A stretch of 64,000 nucleotides of DNA from Paenibacillus agilis (lineage in GTDB: Bacteria; Bacillota; Bacilli; Paenibacillales; Paenibacillaceae), in NCBI RefSeq assembly GCF_007786455.1, contig NZ_VNJK01000001.1, positions 3,248,673 to 3,312,672 of the forward strand. Reading direction: 5' to 3'. The notes under the pieces were generated by a model, which saw nothing but the letters and a program-made list of their open reading frames with translations, searched no databases and was not told the DNA's origin. The translations under genes and the position numbers were made by a program. This document shows positions 42,122 to 53,022 of this stretch, piece after piece. Positions within the stretch are counted from its first letter, which is position 1, and each line of letters opens with the position of its first letter.

Positions 42122-44026
42122 CTAACGAGACAAGAGGTTAGCAGGGCGTTCCGCTTTTTCCCATACGTAAGATGTAAGCTCTGCTGTCATCTCATAGAAC
42201 ATGAATGGAGTAATCAAATAAATACCATTGAAATGCTTCATTGCTACATCAAGCAAATCTCGCGCAATATCGACACCTACCGTTCGCCCAACTTCACCTT
42301 CCAGACCCGCCATACGGGAACGAACCTCATCAGACAATAATATGCCCGGCACCTCATTATGCAAATATTCAGCGTTGCGTCCGCTTGCCAACGGCATGAT
42401 GCCCACGAAAATAGGAATCGAAATCGACTTCGTTAACTCGGCCATTCGTTCTATTAACACCGGATCATAAATAGGCTGCGTCATTATATAATCTGCACCC
42501 GCTTCAACTTTGCGATACAATCGCTCTACCGCCTTTTCCAAATGCTTCACATTCGGATTAAAAGCTGCGCCCACAACAAAATTCGCTTTTTGCTTCAGTG
42601 GACGCCCTGAAAAAGCAACACCATCATTCAACTGTTTAATCATACGAATAATTTCGAAGGAAGTTAAGTCATAGACGGAGCTGGAATCCGGTAAATCTCC
42701 GAAACGAGCAGGATCACCAGTTACAGCTAACACATGGTCCATCTCTAATGCATCCAATCCCATCATGTGAGATTGCGTTCCAATTAAGTTCCGGTCACGG
42801 CATGCAATATGAACAAGTGGTCGCACACCTACTTCTTCTTTAATTAAATAACCAAGAGCCATATTGCTCATCCGAGTAACCGCCAGCGAATTATCGGCCA
42901 ACGTCACGGCATCAGCTCCCGCTCGTTTTAACTCCGCTGCACCTCGCATGAATTTAGCAATGTCCAAGTCACGCGGCGGATCGAGTTCAACGATAACCGT
43001 ATGCCTTTCTTTTGCAAGATCAACAATTGTAGGCTGCTTGTTCCAATCCTTATTGGAAGACGAAGAAGCACCAACAGGCAATTCTGTTCCAACCGAAATA
43101 TCCAACTTAGCCCTATTGTTCTTAATAGCCAATGATGGGAGTTCCTTAACGGTTTCAAGTGCGCTTACGATAGCACGAATATGCTCTGGTGTCGTACCAC
43201 AGCATCCTCCGACAAGACGTGCACCTTTATTAGCAAACTCTACTGCGCTTTGCGCCATGTACTCTGCTGTAGCAACAAAGTTATAACGGCCGTCCACATA
43301 ATCAGGCAAACCTGCATTCGGGAACGCAGACAAAGGCAATCCGACCATGCTTTCTACAGACTCGATCGCTCGAAGCAAGCCGTTAGGGCCCATACGACAG
43401 TTGAATCCTACTACATCTGCCCCATCTTCTCGCAAAATACGAAACGCTTCAGGCAAGGTAAAGCCATCTTTCGTACGCTCCGAATCCTCTACTGCGAACT
43501 GACAAATAATCGGCACATTATTATCAATTTGACGGGCAATCTTGAAAGCAAGACGCATTTCCTCCAGATCATAGAACGTCTCGAACATAATCGCGTCAAC
43601 GCCTGCCTCAATAAGCGCAGACAATTGTTCTTCAAAATCCCGGACTACTTGCTCCGTAGAAATATTTTCACGCTTACCAGCACGAATAGAGCCTAATGCC
43701 CCTGCTACGAAAGCTTTGCCTTGTGCAGCTTCACGAGCCAAGCGCACACCTGCGCGGTTAATATCCTTCACGAGATGCTCCATGCCATGTTTAGCAAGCT
43801 TCTCACGATTCGCTGTAAACGTATTTGTCTCAAGCAAAGTAGCTCCAGCCTCTACATATTCACGGTGAATGCCCAGGATAATATCTGGGTCACTAATGTT
43901 CATTGCTTCATATGACTTACCTACTGGATAACCCAACTGGTACAGATACGTACCCATTGCTCCGTCTCCGACTATCAATTGGTTCTGAATGGCCTGTCTG
44001 AACTTCTCATACTGACTAGTATTCAT
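42122..44026 (-). CDS. yitJ: bifunctional homocysteine S-methyltransferase / methylenetetrahydrofolate reductase (YitJ)
   Basis: A 634-residue fusion. The N-terminal half (about 1-290) is a homocysteine methyltransferase with zinc ligands in VGFNCRMGP and GGCCGTTPEHI. The C-terminal half (about 335-634) is a MetF-type flavin reductase (VIVELDPPRD, RNLIGTQSHMMGLD and DYIMTQPIYDP). It links folate one-carbon units to methionine. ATG 44026 is chosen as the family start after a GGGTG site; the frame extending to 44095 is not. No S-box riboswitch is seen upstream, unlike B. subtilis yitJ. It sits between dapF and yicC. Confidence 0.95.
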   Translation of the reverse strand: MNTSQYEKFRQAIQNQLIVGDGAMGTYLYQLGYPVGKSYEAMNISDPDIILGIHREYVEAGATLLETNTFTANREKLAKHGMEHLVKDINRAGVRLAREAAQGKAFVAGALGSIRAGKRENISTEQVVRDFEEQLSALIEAGVDAIMFETFYDLEEMRLAFKIARQIDNNVPIICQFAVEDSERTKDGFTLPEAFRILREDGADVVGFNCRMGPNGLLRAIESVESMVGLPLSAFPNAGLPDYVDGRYNFVATAEYMAQSAVEFANKGARLVGGCCGTTPEHIRAIVSALETVKELPSLAIKNNRAKLDISVGTELPVGASSSSNKDWNKQPTIVDLAKERHTVIVELDPPRDLDIAKFMRGAAELKRAGADAVTLADNSLAVTRMSNMALGYLIKEEVGVRPLVHIACRDRNLIGTQSHMMGLDALEMDHVLAVTGDPARFGDLPDSSSVYDLTSFEIIRMIKQLNDGVAFSGRPLKQKANFVVGAAFNPNVKHLEKAVERLYRKVEAGADYIMTQPIYDPVLIERMAELTKSISIPIFVGIMPLASGRNAEYLHNEVPGILLSDEVRSRMAGLEGEVGRTVGVDIARDLLDVAMKHFNGIYLITPFMFYEMTAELTSYVWEKAERPANLLSR

Positions 44027-44130
44027 TCCTCTACACCCCAATCTCCCATGATGCGGCTGTTCTTTTTCGTATATATCCCAACTATCTATGCACACGAAGT
44101 AAGGTAACAGCCTAAAGCCTGCCAGATGAA

Positions 44131-44230
44131 CAAAAGACGCTCCGCTGGAGCGCCATGAACTACAAGTGACCTACCTAGATACTGTTCTGTGATCATAAGA
44201 GTGAGAAGATCCCGAACGAGGAATCTTCTC
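44131..44230 (-). terminator. hairpins downstream of dapF
   Basis: GACGCTCC (44136-44143) pairs with GGAGCGCC (44147-44154), followed on the minus strand by TTTTG. A second stem GAGAAGAT/ATCTTCTC lies at 44203-44230. At least the first is a plausible terminator. Confidence 0.65.
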
Positions 44231-44281
44231 TATCGTTTGCTTCTATTTACACGTCAACGCGTCGTTAATAGAGATGGTTAA

Positions 44282-45118
44282 TTATTTCAACCAAGTACCA
44301 TCATATACCATTTCGGATGGTCCTGTCATGTATACATGTCCATCTTCTTCATTCCACTCGATAAATAATTCTCCACCTGCGAGTGAAACCGTTGCCGCAC
44401 GGTCTGTTTTCCCATTAAGCACACTTGCAACAAGCGTTGCACAAGCACCTGTACCACAAGCAAGTGTCGGTCCTGCACCACGTTCCCAAACACGCATATC
44501 CGTATAGTCACGAGAACGGATCGATACGAATTCAACGTTAGTCTTGCGCGGGAATAAAGGATGAACTTCCAACTTCGGTCCCCAAGTGTTGAAATCAAAT
44601 GCCGTTGCATCATCAACATAAATGACGCAGTGCGGGTTGCCCATAGATACCGCTGTGAAATGGAATGTCACACCTTCTACTTCGATTGGATGATTGACTA
44701 CTGTCTCTTGATCGATCGTCGTAGGTACTTGCAGCCCTTGAAGAATGGGCTTGCCCATATCAACGCGGACCGTTGTCACAACTCCGTCCACTTTATTCAA
44801 CTGTACGCGTTGCACACCTGCTCCCAGCGTTTCGATCGTTAGCTCATCACCTGAAACATAGCCGCGGTCTGATACATATTTCGCAACACAACGAATTGCA
44901 TTACCGCATTGCTCTGCCTCAGAGCCATCTGAGTTTATAATACGCATCATAAAGTCCGCCTGTGTGGACGGTAAAATATATACTAAGCCATCTGCACCAA
45001 TCCCAAAATAACGATTACACGTTGCAATAGCTAGTTCAGCTGCATTGGCTGGCAATTGTTGTTCACCAAATACGATAACAAAGTCATTGCCTAGTCCGTT
45101 CATTTTCGTAAATTGCAT
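44282..45118 (-). CDS. dapF: diaminopimelate epimerase
   Basis: A 278-residue enzyme converting LL- to meso-diaminopimelate for lysine and peptidoglycan. The two catalytic cysteines are in EAEQCGNAIRC and TLACGTGACAT, with LGNDFVI at the start. Length is normal. GGAGTGG precedes the ATG. It has its own terminator region and lies between a calcium ATPase gene and yitJ, an insertion relative to the Bacillus order. Confidence 0.98.
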   Translation of the reverse strand: MQFTKMNGLGNDFVIVFGEQQLPANAAELAIATCNRYFGIGADGLVYILPSTQADFMMRIINSDGSEAEQCGNAIRCVAKYVSDRGYVSGDELTIETLGAGVQRVQLNKVDGVVTTVRVDMGKPILQGLQVPTTIDQETVVNHPIEVEGVTFHFTAVSMGNPHCVIYVDDATAFDFNTWGPKLEVHPLFPRKTNVEFVSIRSRDYTDMRVWERGAGPTLACGTGACATLVASVLNGKTDRAATVSLAGGELFIEWNEEDGHVYMTGPSEMVYDGTWLK

Positions 45119-45206
45119 CTACTTCCACTCCTCTAAATCAAAACTTGCTACTAGAATAACGCAAAAGGAGGGGAAAGTATATTCACCAACTGAAAAAATG
45201 TTTGCA

Positions 45207-48005
45207 CTATACTACCTTTCTTATAGACCGTTGTTGCGCCCGATTCCGCTTGAAAGAAGACTTTCTCCCTGAAATAATCGACCCAAAACCAAGTAAAAAC
45301 GTTGGAATTCCTGCCATTATCAAGGTAATAGCCCAGTCACGCAGCGACAACGGCACGGTTTTGAAAATAGGCTGCAGTGCCTCAACGTACAGTACAGCAA
45401 GCAGCAATACGACGGAAGAAAGAACAGCTAGCACAAGATATTTATTTTGCAATAGATTGCGGTGAAAAATAGAACGCGAGCTGCGGCAGTCAAATACATG
45501 AATAAGCTGTGCCATGACTAGCGTTGCAAAAGCAACAGATTGGGCATGTACTAACTGCTGGCTGCTATTATCAGCCTTCAGCGTTAGCCAGAATGCAGCC
45601 AACGTGCATATCCCAATGAGGAAGCCGCGGCTTATAATTTTCCAACCTAGCCTTCTGCCAAATATATTTTCCTTCGCAGCACGCGGACGCTGCTCCATGA
45701 GATCTTTCTCCGCTTGATCGACACCCAGAGCCATAGCAGGAAGGCCGTCTGTCACTAAGTTAACCCATAGAATCTGTATGGGAATGAGCGGCAGCGGAAG
45801 ACCTGCCATCATCGCGAAGAACATCACGAGAATCTCACCCACATTGGAAGCGAGCAAATAGCGTATGAATTTACGGATATTTTCATAGATGCCTCGACCT
45901 TCTTCTATCGCTGCCACAATAGTAGCAAAGTTATCATCGCTCAAAATAAGTGACGACGCTTCCTTGGAAACATCGGTACCCGTAATCCCCATCGCAATGC
46001 CGATATCTGCTGCCTTGATCGCTGGAGCATCATTCACCCCATCACCTGTCATCGCAACGACATGGCCTTTACGCTGAAGGGCTTTGACGATGCGCAATTT
46101 ATGTTCAGGCGATACACGCGCGTATACGTAGATTTGATCCACTACCTTATCCAGTTCTTCATCCGTCCATTGCGACAGCTGCACACCACTGACAGACATC
46201 CCACCGCGCGGTACAATGCCAAGCTGACCCGCAATCGCTTCTGCAGTAAGCTGATGGTCACCTGTAATCATGACCGTCTTAATGCCGGCACGTCGACATT
46301 TGTGAATGGCTTCGCGAACTTCTTTACGAGGAGGATCAATGAGACCGCCCAATCCAACAAATATAAGCTGATTCTCAATTTGTTCATCTTGTAGATCCTC
46401 ATTTGGCTTCAGCTCACGATAAGCGACTCCCAATACACGGAGTGCTTGCTTAGCCATCTCTGCATTTGCTGCAATCGCTCGCTGCTTCAGCGTATGCGTA
46501 AATGGCACAACTTTCCCTTCCCATAACACATAAGAACAGCGCTCCATCAGTACATCTGGCGCCCCTTTTGTGTAGAGAAGCCTGCCGCCTTGATGATCCA
46601 CAATGACAGACATCCGCTTACGATCAGAATCAAACGGAATTTCTTGTGTTCGATTGTATATCCCTTTTAAGTTCGATGATGTCATTCCTAATTTAGCAGC
46701 AAGGACGAGCAGAGCACCTTCAGTAGGATCTCCTTTAACCGCCCATGTGCTTGAAGGATCTGCAACAATGCTTCTCTTCGCTCCCCTCATGCCTTTTGCA
46801 GAGGGAGTATCTTGCTGCTCCTCCAGAATCGCATTGTTGCACAGTGCGCTTATCTGCACAAAGCGGCGCAGCCCCTGCTCCTGTTTCAACTCAACAGGTC
46901 TACCGGCAGCTGTTACATGCCCAACCGGCTCATAGCCTTCACCACTTACATCCATGTGCGAGCCGCCGATCCATAGTTTCGTCACGGTCATTTTGTTCTG
47001 CGTCAATGTACCTGTCTTATCGGAGCAAATGACCGATGCACAGCCAAGCGTCTCCACGGATGGAAGCTTCCGTACGATCGCCTTGCGCTTAATCATGCGC
47101 TGTACACCAAGAGCAAGTGCTATAGTCACAATAGCAGGGAGCCCTTCTGGTATAGCAGCAACCGCTAGGCTGACACCAGCCAAAAACATGCCAAGCGCAG
47201 GCTGTCCATGCAAAATACCCGCAACGACTACCATAACCGTCAATGCAAGAGCTACGCCGATCAGTATTTTTCCGAGCTGTTCCAAACGATGCTGCAGTGG
47301 TGTTTCCATCTCCTCGGTACTTTGGATCAAATGAGCGATCTTGCCCATTTCCGTATTCATACCAGTCCGAGTAACTAAGGCTTTCCCCGTACCTCGCGTC
47401 ACCATCGTTCCCATAAACCCAATATTGCGACGATCACCAAGCGGCAAATCATCTCCAGCAATCGCCCCGCAATGCTTGTTCACAGGTACAGACTCCCCTG
47501 TTAGCGCAGACTCTTCCGTGTAACAGCTGTTCGTCTCCAGCCAACGAACGTCTGCGGGGATCCGGTCACCGCTTTCAAGCAGAACAATATCTCCTGGAAC
47601 AAGTTCTTTGGCAGAAATTTGCTCAAACTTACCGTTCCGAATGACCTTGGCAGACGGGGCAGACAATTGCTTAAGCACTCGCAACGAACGCTCTGCACGG
47701 AACTCCTGTACAAAGCCCAAAATTCCGTTAATTAAAATAATGGCGATAATCGTGACCGCATCTAAATATTCTCCGAGCAAGCCCGAAACTAATGTAGCGC
47801 CAGCAAGTACAAGTACCATGAAATCTTTGAATTGATTCAAAAACAAAGCAATAGGCGACACGGTCTTGCCCTCTGATAATTCATTGTGGCCTGCTTGCTC
47901 TCGTCGTAAGGTAACTTCCTCTTCCTGTAATCCGCTCTCAGCGTGGACGTCCAGCTCAGCTAGCAGCTCATTGACCGACATCTGGTGCCACTTATTATGA
48001 TCCAT
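45207..48005 (-). CDS. yloB: P-type cation (calcium-transporting) ATPase, YloB type
   Basis: A 932-residue P2A-type ATPase. An N-terminal cation ATPase domain is followed by the TGES actuator motif, PEGLP in TM4, the phosphorylation site DKTGTLT, the hinge [16 protein letters not shown] and six C-terminal transmembrane helices including NLVTDGLPA. The TM4 Glu and TM6 Asp pattern fits SERCA-like calcium export. ATG 48005 is used since AAGGAG stands upstream; the frame begins at a GTG six codons earlier. It is divergent from rqcH; a 191-bp gap separates them. Confidence 0.93.
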   Translation of the reverse strand: MDHNKWHQMSVNELLAELDVHAESGLQEEEVTLRREQAGHNELSEGKTVSPIALFLNQFKDFMVLVLAGATLVSGLLGEYLDAVTIIAIILINGILGFVQEFRAERSLRVLKQLSAPSAKVIRNGKFEQISAKELVPGDIVLLESGDRIPADVRWLETNSCYTEESALTGESVPVNKHCGAIAGDDLPLGDRRNIGFMGTMVTRGTGKALVTRTGMNTEMGKIAHLIQSTEEMETPLQHRLEQLGKILIGVALALTVMVVVAGILHGQPALGMFLAGVSLAVAAIPEGLPAIVTIALALGVQRMIKRKAIVRKLPSVETLGCASVICSDKTGTLTQNKMTVTKLWIGGSHMDVSGEGYEPVGHVTAAGRPVELKQEQGLRRFVQISALCNNAILEEQQDTPSAKGMRGAKRSIVADPSSTWAVKGDPTEGALLVLAAKLGMTSSNLKGIYNRTQEIPFDSDRKRMSVIVDHQGGRLLYTKGAPDVLMERCSYVLWEGKVVPFTHTLKQRAIAANAEMAKQALRVLGVAYRELKPNEDLQDEQIENQLIFVGLGGLIDPPRKEVREAIHKCRRAGIKTVMITGDHQLTAEAIAGQLGIVPRGGMSVSGVQLSQWTDEELDKVVDQIYVYARVSPEHKLRIVKALQRKGHVVAMTGDGVNDAPAIKAADIGIAMGITGTDVSKEASSLILSDDNFATIVAAIEEGRGIYENIRKFIRYLLASNVGEILVMFFAMMAGLPLPLIPIQILWVNLVTDGLPAMALGVDQAEKDLMEQRPRAAKENIFGRRLGWKIISRGFLIGICTLAAFWLTLKADNSSQQLVHAQSVAFATLVMAQLIHVFDCRSSRSIFHRNLLQNKYLVLAVLSSVVLLLAVLYVEALQPIFKTVPLSLRDWAITLIMAGIPTFLLGFGSIISGRKSSFKRNRAQQRSIRKVV

Positions 48006-48196
48006 GCCCTGATCTCCTTTCACCCGTTAGGCTGTCGCTTCCCCGACTCAACATCTGTGATCGGACGAGCGAGTCATCATGACACCAATGTATTCGGTAC
48101 AACCCTAAAATATCCCACCCACTGAAATGCCTCTTAAGTTTTGGCGGAAAATATGGCATCATAGAGGAAGCATGTAACGAGATAGGAGAACCAATT

Positions 48197-49972
48197 ATGG
48201 CATTAGACGGAATCGTAACACGCGCACTTGTCCATGAACTAACACAAGCAACAAGCGCTCGAATCAATAAAATACATCAACCGACTGAACACGAAATCAT
48301 TTTTCACCTTCGTGTAAAAGGTCAGAACAAAAAACTGCTCTTATCTGCAAATCCGACTTATCCGCGCATTCACTATACGGAGCAGACACACAGTAATCCA
48401 GCAGAACCACCGATGTTCTGCATGCTCATGCGCAAACATTGTGAAGGCGGGTTTATTGAACGGGTTGAGCAGGTAGAAATGGAACGGGTCGTTCGGATCG
48501 TCGTTCGACAACGAGATGAACTTGGAGATGAATCAGTAAAGGTCATCATTATTGAGTTAATGGGACGGCATAGCAATATTATTTTGATCGATCCTGCATC
48601 TAACCAGATCATTGATGGTATTCATCATCTTACCCCTGCCATCAACAGCTATCGGATCGTTATGCCCGGCTTCCAGTACACGGCTCCACCAGAGCAGCAT
48701 AAGCACAATCCATTAAAAATAGATAAGTCGGAATTTAACGCTTTGTGGCAGCAAACAGTAGCGCCGATTACGGACGAGCAAGAACCTGCGAAAGCTTCCG
48801 CTTGGCTCGTACAACATATGTCTGGCATTAGCCCACGTATTGCTGAGGAATGGGCATACCGCTCCAACTTGACCACGGTGACGGAGGATAGTGATAGCGA
48901 GCAGGCTTGGACAGCATTTGAGAGCATCGTCCAACAGCTGCGAGACCATCAATATAAGCCGCAAATCATCGAAGCTGAAAGCGGGCGCACATTCTTCTCG
49001 GCGCTTCCTCTTACACATTTGGATGGCGAGGTTAAGCAGTACGAAGAGATGAGCACATGTATGGAAGCATTCTATGGTGACAAGGCTGTACGCGATATGG
49101 TCAAACAGCGTGTAGGTGACCTAGCACGCTTCTTACAACAAGAACGAAATAAAAACGAGAAGAAAATAGCAAAGCTTCAAGAAACACTAGAAGACGCGAA
49201 CGATGCTGATCGCTATCGTATTATGGGTGAGCTGCTATTCGCCTCCCTGCATCAGTTGAAGCGCGGTGATAACGAGATTGAATTAATGAATTTCTATGAT
49301 GAAAATGGTGCGATGATAAACATCCCGCTAGATCCACTGCTGTCTCCTTCAGACAATGCACAGCGTTACTTCAAACGCTATAACAAGATGAAGAACAGTA
49401 TTCTAGTCGTAGAAGAGCAAATACATGAGGCAGGAGAAGAGATTCGTTACTATGATAATCTCTTGCAACAATTGCAGGATGCAAATATTCAAGATGCGCA
49501 AGAAATTCGCGAAGAACTTGTAGAGCAAGGCTTGCTGCGCGATCGTTCCAAGCGTACGAAGCGTAAGCGCAAAGACAATCGCCCAACCGTGTATACGTAT
49601 ACGTCTTCCGAAGGCATTGCAATTCATGTGGGCAAAAATAATATCCAAAATGAATATGTCACTAATCGTTTGGGAAATCCAAATGATACATGGCTGCATA
49701 CGAAAGACATTCCAGGATCTCATGTCGTCATTCGCAGCGAGCAATTTAGCGATGTTACGCTAGAAGAGGCTGCCCAATTAGCTGCTTATTTCAGCCAAGC
49801 GAAGCATTCTAGTCTTGTCCCAGTAGACTATACGCTGATACGTCATGTTCGTAAGCCGAACGGCTCCAAGCCAGGCTTCGTCATTTATGAACGGCAGAAG
49901 ACGCTGTTCATCACGCCTGATGCAGATCGAATTGCGAAGCTTCCGCTGCACGTGAAACAAAGCAGCAGTTAG
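48197..49972 (+). CDS. rqcH: ribosome-associated quality control factor RqcH (NFACT family)
   Basis: A 591-residue protein. NFACT-N domain (about 1-200, ARINKIHQPTEHEIIF and RQRDELGDE), a helical middle with a coiled coil around residues 310-440, and an NFACT-R domain from about 460 (GIAIHVGKNNIQNEYVTN, TWLHTKDIPGSH). RqcH recruits Ala-tRNA to obstructed 50S subunits and adds alanine tails to stalled chains. It was earlier called fibronectin-binding protein. AGGAGA precedes the ATG. It is divergent from the calcium ATPase gene and followed by a strong terminator. Confidence 0.96.
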   Translation: MALDGIVTRALVHELTQATSARINKIHQPTEHEIIFHLRVKGQNKKLLLSANPTYPRIHYTEQTHSNPAEPPMFCMLMRKHCEGGFIERVEQVEMERVVRIVVRQRDELGDESVKVIIIELMGRHSNIILIDPASNQIIDGIHHLTPAINSYRIVMPGFQYTAPPEQHKHNPLKIDKSEFNALWQQTVAPITDEQEPAKASAWLVQHMSGISPRIAEEWAYRSNLTTVTEDSDSEQAWTAFESIVQQLRDHQYKPQIIEAESGRTFFSALPLTHLDGEVKQYEEMSTCMEAFYGDKAVRDMVKQRVGDLARFLQQERNKNEKKIAKLQETLEDANDADRYRIMGELLFASLHQLKRGDNEIELMNFYDENGAMINIPLDPLLSPSDNAQRYFKRYNKMKNSILVVEEQIHEAGEEIRYYDNLLQQLQDANIQDAQEIREELVEQGLLRDRSKRTKRKRKDNRPTVYTYTSSEGIAIHVGKNNIQNEYVTNRLGNPNDTWLHTKDIPGSHVVIRSEQFSDVTLEEAAQLAAYFSQAKHSSLVPVDYTLIRHVRKPNGSKPGFVIYERQKTLFITPDADRIAKLPLHVKQSSS

Positions 49973-50047
49973 CACGAGAATAGTAACGCACGGAAGCGTT
50001 CCATTCAGTCGATATATGCTGAAAAGCTGCAAAAGCTGCTTAACAAT

Positions 50048-50091
50048 AAAAAGGTGCCCTGCAAGTGAAACTCTTGCTTGGGCACCTTTTT
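50048..50091 (+). terminator. terminator of rqcH
   Basis: AAAAAGGTGCCC pairs with GGGCACCTTTTT, with an inner GCAAG/CTTGC stem. Confidence 0.95.
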
Positions 50092-50252
50092 ATTTATATT
50101 TTCGTTTACTTTATCGCTTTCCCGCAGATACGCACTCTATCTGACGTGTACTAAATTTGAAAACGAAATTTATGTAGATTGTTTAGATTGTCTAGGTTGT
50201 CTAGATTACTCCCAATTATGCAGTTATCGCATGTACCAACGTGCTCATGAGC
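50092..50252. repeat. gap with a 9-bp tandem repeat (50176-50211)
   Basis: AGATTGTTT, AGATTGTCT, AGGTTGTCT and AGATTACTC follow head to tail. The fourth unit is degenerate. It is probably a simple sequence expansion in non-coding DNA. Confidence 0.55.
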
Positions 50253-51152
50253 TTACTTACGACTATCAGCAATTACTCGCAATGACTCCACAATCCCCAT
50301 ACCTATTCGGCGGCTGCCTAGCGCTCCATGGAACACTTTCCCTTGTCGAGCACCGTGGAAATCGGACCCTGCTGTTTTCAACAAACCATATGCATCGGCC
50401 ATTTCGATATAGCGGTTTACATCTGCATCTGTATGGTCCGAATGCCATACTTCAATTCCATCTGGTTGAATCTCTCGCACGATACGCTCAACCAGCACAT
50501 CATCACCATATAAGCCAGGGTGTGCCAACACGACCGCTCCCCCTGCTTCACGTATCCAATTCGCTGCCGTAAGCGGAGTTATACGCGGAGGATTGACGTA
50601 GGCCAAACCTTCTTTGCCCAAATATCGGTCAAAGGCCTCTTTCATATTCGCTACTACACCACGACGCACTAGGGCATCAGCCATATGTGGACGACCAACC
50701 GTCTCCCCTTCTTGCAGTGGATTCGGCAGCTCAGCTATTACCTCTTCCATCGTCAACGGAATACCAAGTTCGGTTAACCGAGCAACCATCATTTCATTGC
50801 GCACATCGCGTGTTTTACGTAATTCGAGCAAATGGTCGACAAAGGACTTATCTTCTGGATTCACATAATAGCCTAGGACATGAATATCTATGCCTTGCTC
50901 CACTGTACTTATTTCAACACCTGGAATCAGGTGAATGCCAATTCGTTTCGCCTCTAAGGATGCCTCCGCAAGACCAGCCGTCGTATCATGATCGGTAATC
51001 GCAATCGCGTCTAGTCCCGCTTCCTTTGCTAGTCTTATATTTTCTAATGGGATACATACACCGTCGGAAGCAGTTGTATGCGTATGCAGATCAGCCCCAC
51101 CGTTGCGCTGTGGAACACCAATTCGTTCAAACTGTTGTTCAAGTTCAACCAT
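50253..51152 (-). CDS. PHP-domain phosphoesterase (YciV/TrpH type)
   Basis: A 299-residue enzyme. ADLHTHTTASDG, AITDHDTTAGL, LIPGVEIST, VLAHPGLYG and GSDFHGARQG are the metal-binding motifs of the PHP superfamily. E. coli RNase AM (YciV) acts as a 5'-3' exonuclease on rRNA ends and on 3',5'-nucleoside bisphosphates; a similar role is likely here. ATG 51152 follows a GGAAGTG site; an ATG five codons earlier is possible. It lies just downstream of the LysR gene on the same strand. Confidence 0.92.
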   Translation of the reverse strand: MVELEQQFERIGVPQRNGGADLHTHTTASDGVCIPLENIRLAKEAGLDAIAITDHDTTAGLAEASLEAKRIGIHLIPGVEISTVEQGIDIHVLGYYVNPEDKSFVDHLLELRKTRDVRNEMMVARLTELGIPLTMEEVIAELPNPLQEGETVGRPHMADALVRRGVVANMKEAFDRYLGKEGLAYVNPPRITPLTAANWIREAGGAVVLAHPGLYGDDVLVERIVREIQPDGIEVWHSDHTDADVNRYIEMADAYGLLKTAGSDFHGARQGKVFHGALGSRRIGMGIVESLRVIADSRK

Positions 51153-51180
51153 TTCGATCACTTCCATCCATTCTTATTCG

Positions 51181-52107
51181 TCAATCGGTTGGCGCCAGTA
51201 TTTCCGGAACAATGCTCTGTTGACGCAAATACGTTAGGAAAGCCATTGCTGGCCAAGCTAGCATACTATCCTTCAGTTGAACGGCATAGAACTTGCGTTT
51301 AAAAGATATGCCATCGACAGGGATTGCCGCTACTAAGCCTAAGGAACACTCATGCCGCACAGCAGATTTGGACATAATCGTGACACCGAGCCCGCTTTCT
51401 ACCGCTGATTTAACAGCACCTGTACTGCCCAACTCCATTACGATCCGCAGCGATGAGAAGCCATGACCATTGCCTTGAAGCGCATTTTCCATCACTTGTC
51501 TCGTACCCGAACCTTGCTCTCTCAATATAAAAGCACAAGTCAATGCTTCTTCTAAAGCAACTGAATCTCGTCCAATAAAAGGATGACCCTTTGGTACGAC
51601 AAGAAACAGCTCATCCTCCATAACCTCTTCTGTTATCATATCAGGGTCATTTACCGGCGCTTCCACTAAACCAAGATGGAGCTGATGCTGTCGAATACCT
51701 TCAACAATTTGTGTCGTATTCATTACCCCCATACTGATGGTCATCTCAGGATGAGAAGTTATAAAGGTCCCAAGCAATGGAGGGATGACGTACTCTCCTA
51801 TCGTCAAGCTCGCCCCTAGCTGCAATTTGCCATGAAGCTGCTTCGTAAAGAGCGACATTGCTTCCTCTGTTGCTTGTACGAGATCAATAGCCTGTTTCGC
51901 ATATGGGATCAGCGTTCTTCCAGCGTCAGAAAGCTGCAGCTTCTTAGTAGAACGATGAAACAGCTTCGTTCCAAAATAGTCCTCTAAACTTTGAATTTGC
52001 ATCGTTACGGCGGGCTGAGTCATATGAAGTGCTTGAGCAGCTGCCGAGAAACTGCTCTTCGCAGCTACTGTGTAAAAAATATGTAACTGATGGAAACTAA
52101 CTGCCAT
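51181..52107 (-). CDS. LysR family transcriptional regulator
   Basis: A 308-residue regulator. The HTH (FHQLHIFYTVAAKSSFSAAA, then AQALHMTQPAVTMQIQ) is followed by a substrate-binding domain (LQLGASLTIGEYVIPPLLG and EQGSGTRQVMENAL) of the CysL/YwfK-like type. Such proteins often control sulfur or carbon genes, but no target is evident next to it. ATG 52107 fits an AAGGTGG site; the frame opens at a GTG four codons upstream. It is followed by the PHP gene 28 bp later and may be co-transcribed. Confidence 0.9.
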   Translation of the reverse strand: MAVSFHQLHIFYTVAAKSSFSAAAQALHMTQPAVTMQIQSLEDYFGTKLFHRSTKKLQLSDAGRTLIPYAKQAIDLVQATEEAMSLFTKQLHGKLQLGASLTIGEYVIPPLLGTFITSHPEMTISMGVMNTTQIVEGIRQHQLHLGLVEAPVNDPDMITEEVMEDELFLVVPKGHPFIGRDSVALEEALTCAFILREQGSGTRQVMENALQGNGHGFSSLRIVMELGSTGAVKSAVESGLGVTIMSKSAVRHECSLGLVAAIPVDGISFKRKFYAVQLKDSMLAWPAMAFLTYLRQQSIVPEILAPTD

Positions 52108-52180
52108 CGAATCCGCCACCTTCTAATCACATTGCTTTCCATTATATCACACTGTACTATCAAAACAGTCGACCCATACC

Positions 52181-52210
52181 AAAAAGCCGCATTCCAAAGA
52201 ATGCGACTTC
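52181..52210 (-). terminator. terminator of the 52324-52761 gene
   Basis: GAAGTCGCATTC pairs with GAATGCGGCTTT on the minus strand and is followed by a T run (TTTTTGG). Confidence 0.8.
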
Positions 52211-52323
52211 AACAATCATGAGAGTCGTTGCTGCACCGATAAGAGATGCAAACAGGTAGAACATAATTATACAATCGTAGAGCTTCCTCAAGAGAAACTA
52301 AAGTGCGTAACTTTCAGTTCTTC

Positions 52324-52761
52324 TCATCGATGCTTGCGACTGTTCTTCACTAATGTCATACGCCTTGAATGACGTAACCAAGAGTAATATGACTTCAAAT
52401 CACGGAGTTCAATAGTTTGTGACATGCGTCCAAGATAGGTTACAACTACCATCTTCGTCATTGGCGTTCCTGACAAATCCAGATCTCGCTCAGACTCAAC
52501 TAGTTCCGCAACCATCACGATATCATCATCGATCAGGTAAACATCCTCTTCTTGGCGGTAATATGAGGTAATCCGGTTCGTCTTCAAACAGTCCCACATA
52601 AACGAAGCAATAGCTTCCATATCCTGCGTCTCCGACGCAATACGGTCATTCCATCGACTACGTGCGTGATTCGTTATTATGATGTCTGAAATCTTCTTAT
52701 CGCCGAGCAAGACATAGAACGGTTCATACGTACTCCAGCGTTCCATTACTTTGTCTTTCAC
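52324..52761 (-). CDS. protein of unknown function with HARSRWNDR motif
   Basis: A 145-residue cytoplasmic protein. NHARSRWNDRIASE near residue 31 is followed by hydrophobic strands VYLIDDDIVMVAELVESE and a basic MTKMVVVTYLGRMSQ. The H-A-x-x-R-x-x-R/D-R and late V-x-x-YLGR pattern is reminiscent of the RelE-like DUF4258/BrnT shape, but the match is weak and no antitoxin gene lies next to it. It is monocistronic with a terminator. The basic C terminus (RRMTLVKNSRKHR) suggests nucleic-acid contact. I do not assign a function. Confidence 0.65.
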   Translation of the reverse strand: MKDKVMERWSTYEPFYVLLGDKKISDIIITNHARSRWNDRIASETQDMEAIASFMWDCLKTNRITSYYRQEEDVYLIDDDIVMVAELVESERDLDLSGTPMTKMVVVTYLGRMSQTIELRDLKSYYSWLRHSRRMTLVKNSRKHR

Positions 52762-53022
52762 CGGATACCACTCTCCACCACATAGGTCTTTATGTCTATG
52801 TATATTTACCCGTTATATTACAGGAAGTATAGGTCGATCACAAGTTCAAAACAATCATTTATGGGTGTTTTTAGAAAATCTTTAACTTAAATGATCAAAT
52901 TAAGACACATATAAAAATGGAAACCGCTTTCGCACCTAGCGAAAACGATTTCCATTAAATTAACGTTAGATCTAGAAAACAATGTAATCTTAGTTGAATT
53001 GTGGTGGTTACTCTTATTTTAC
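52762..53022 (-). terminator. intergenic region with terminator of ylbF-ylbG (52915-52957)
   Basis: AATGGAAA and GCTTTCGC pair with GCGAAAaC and TTTCCATT around ACCTA; T-rich sequence follows on the minus strand. Confidence 0.7.

Noticed and set aside
44096-44281. S-box (SAM) riboswitch upstream of yitJ
   Set aside because: The GAUGAAAC-type core and conserved stems are not present; only terminator-like hairpins are seen.
50078-50572. 164-residue plus-strand frame
   Set aside because: Half of it is antisense to the PHP gene; the remainder encodes the 9-bp tandem repeat.
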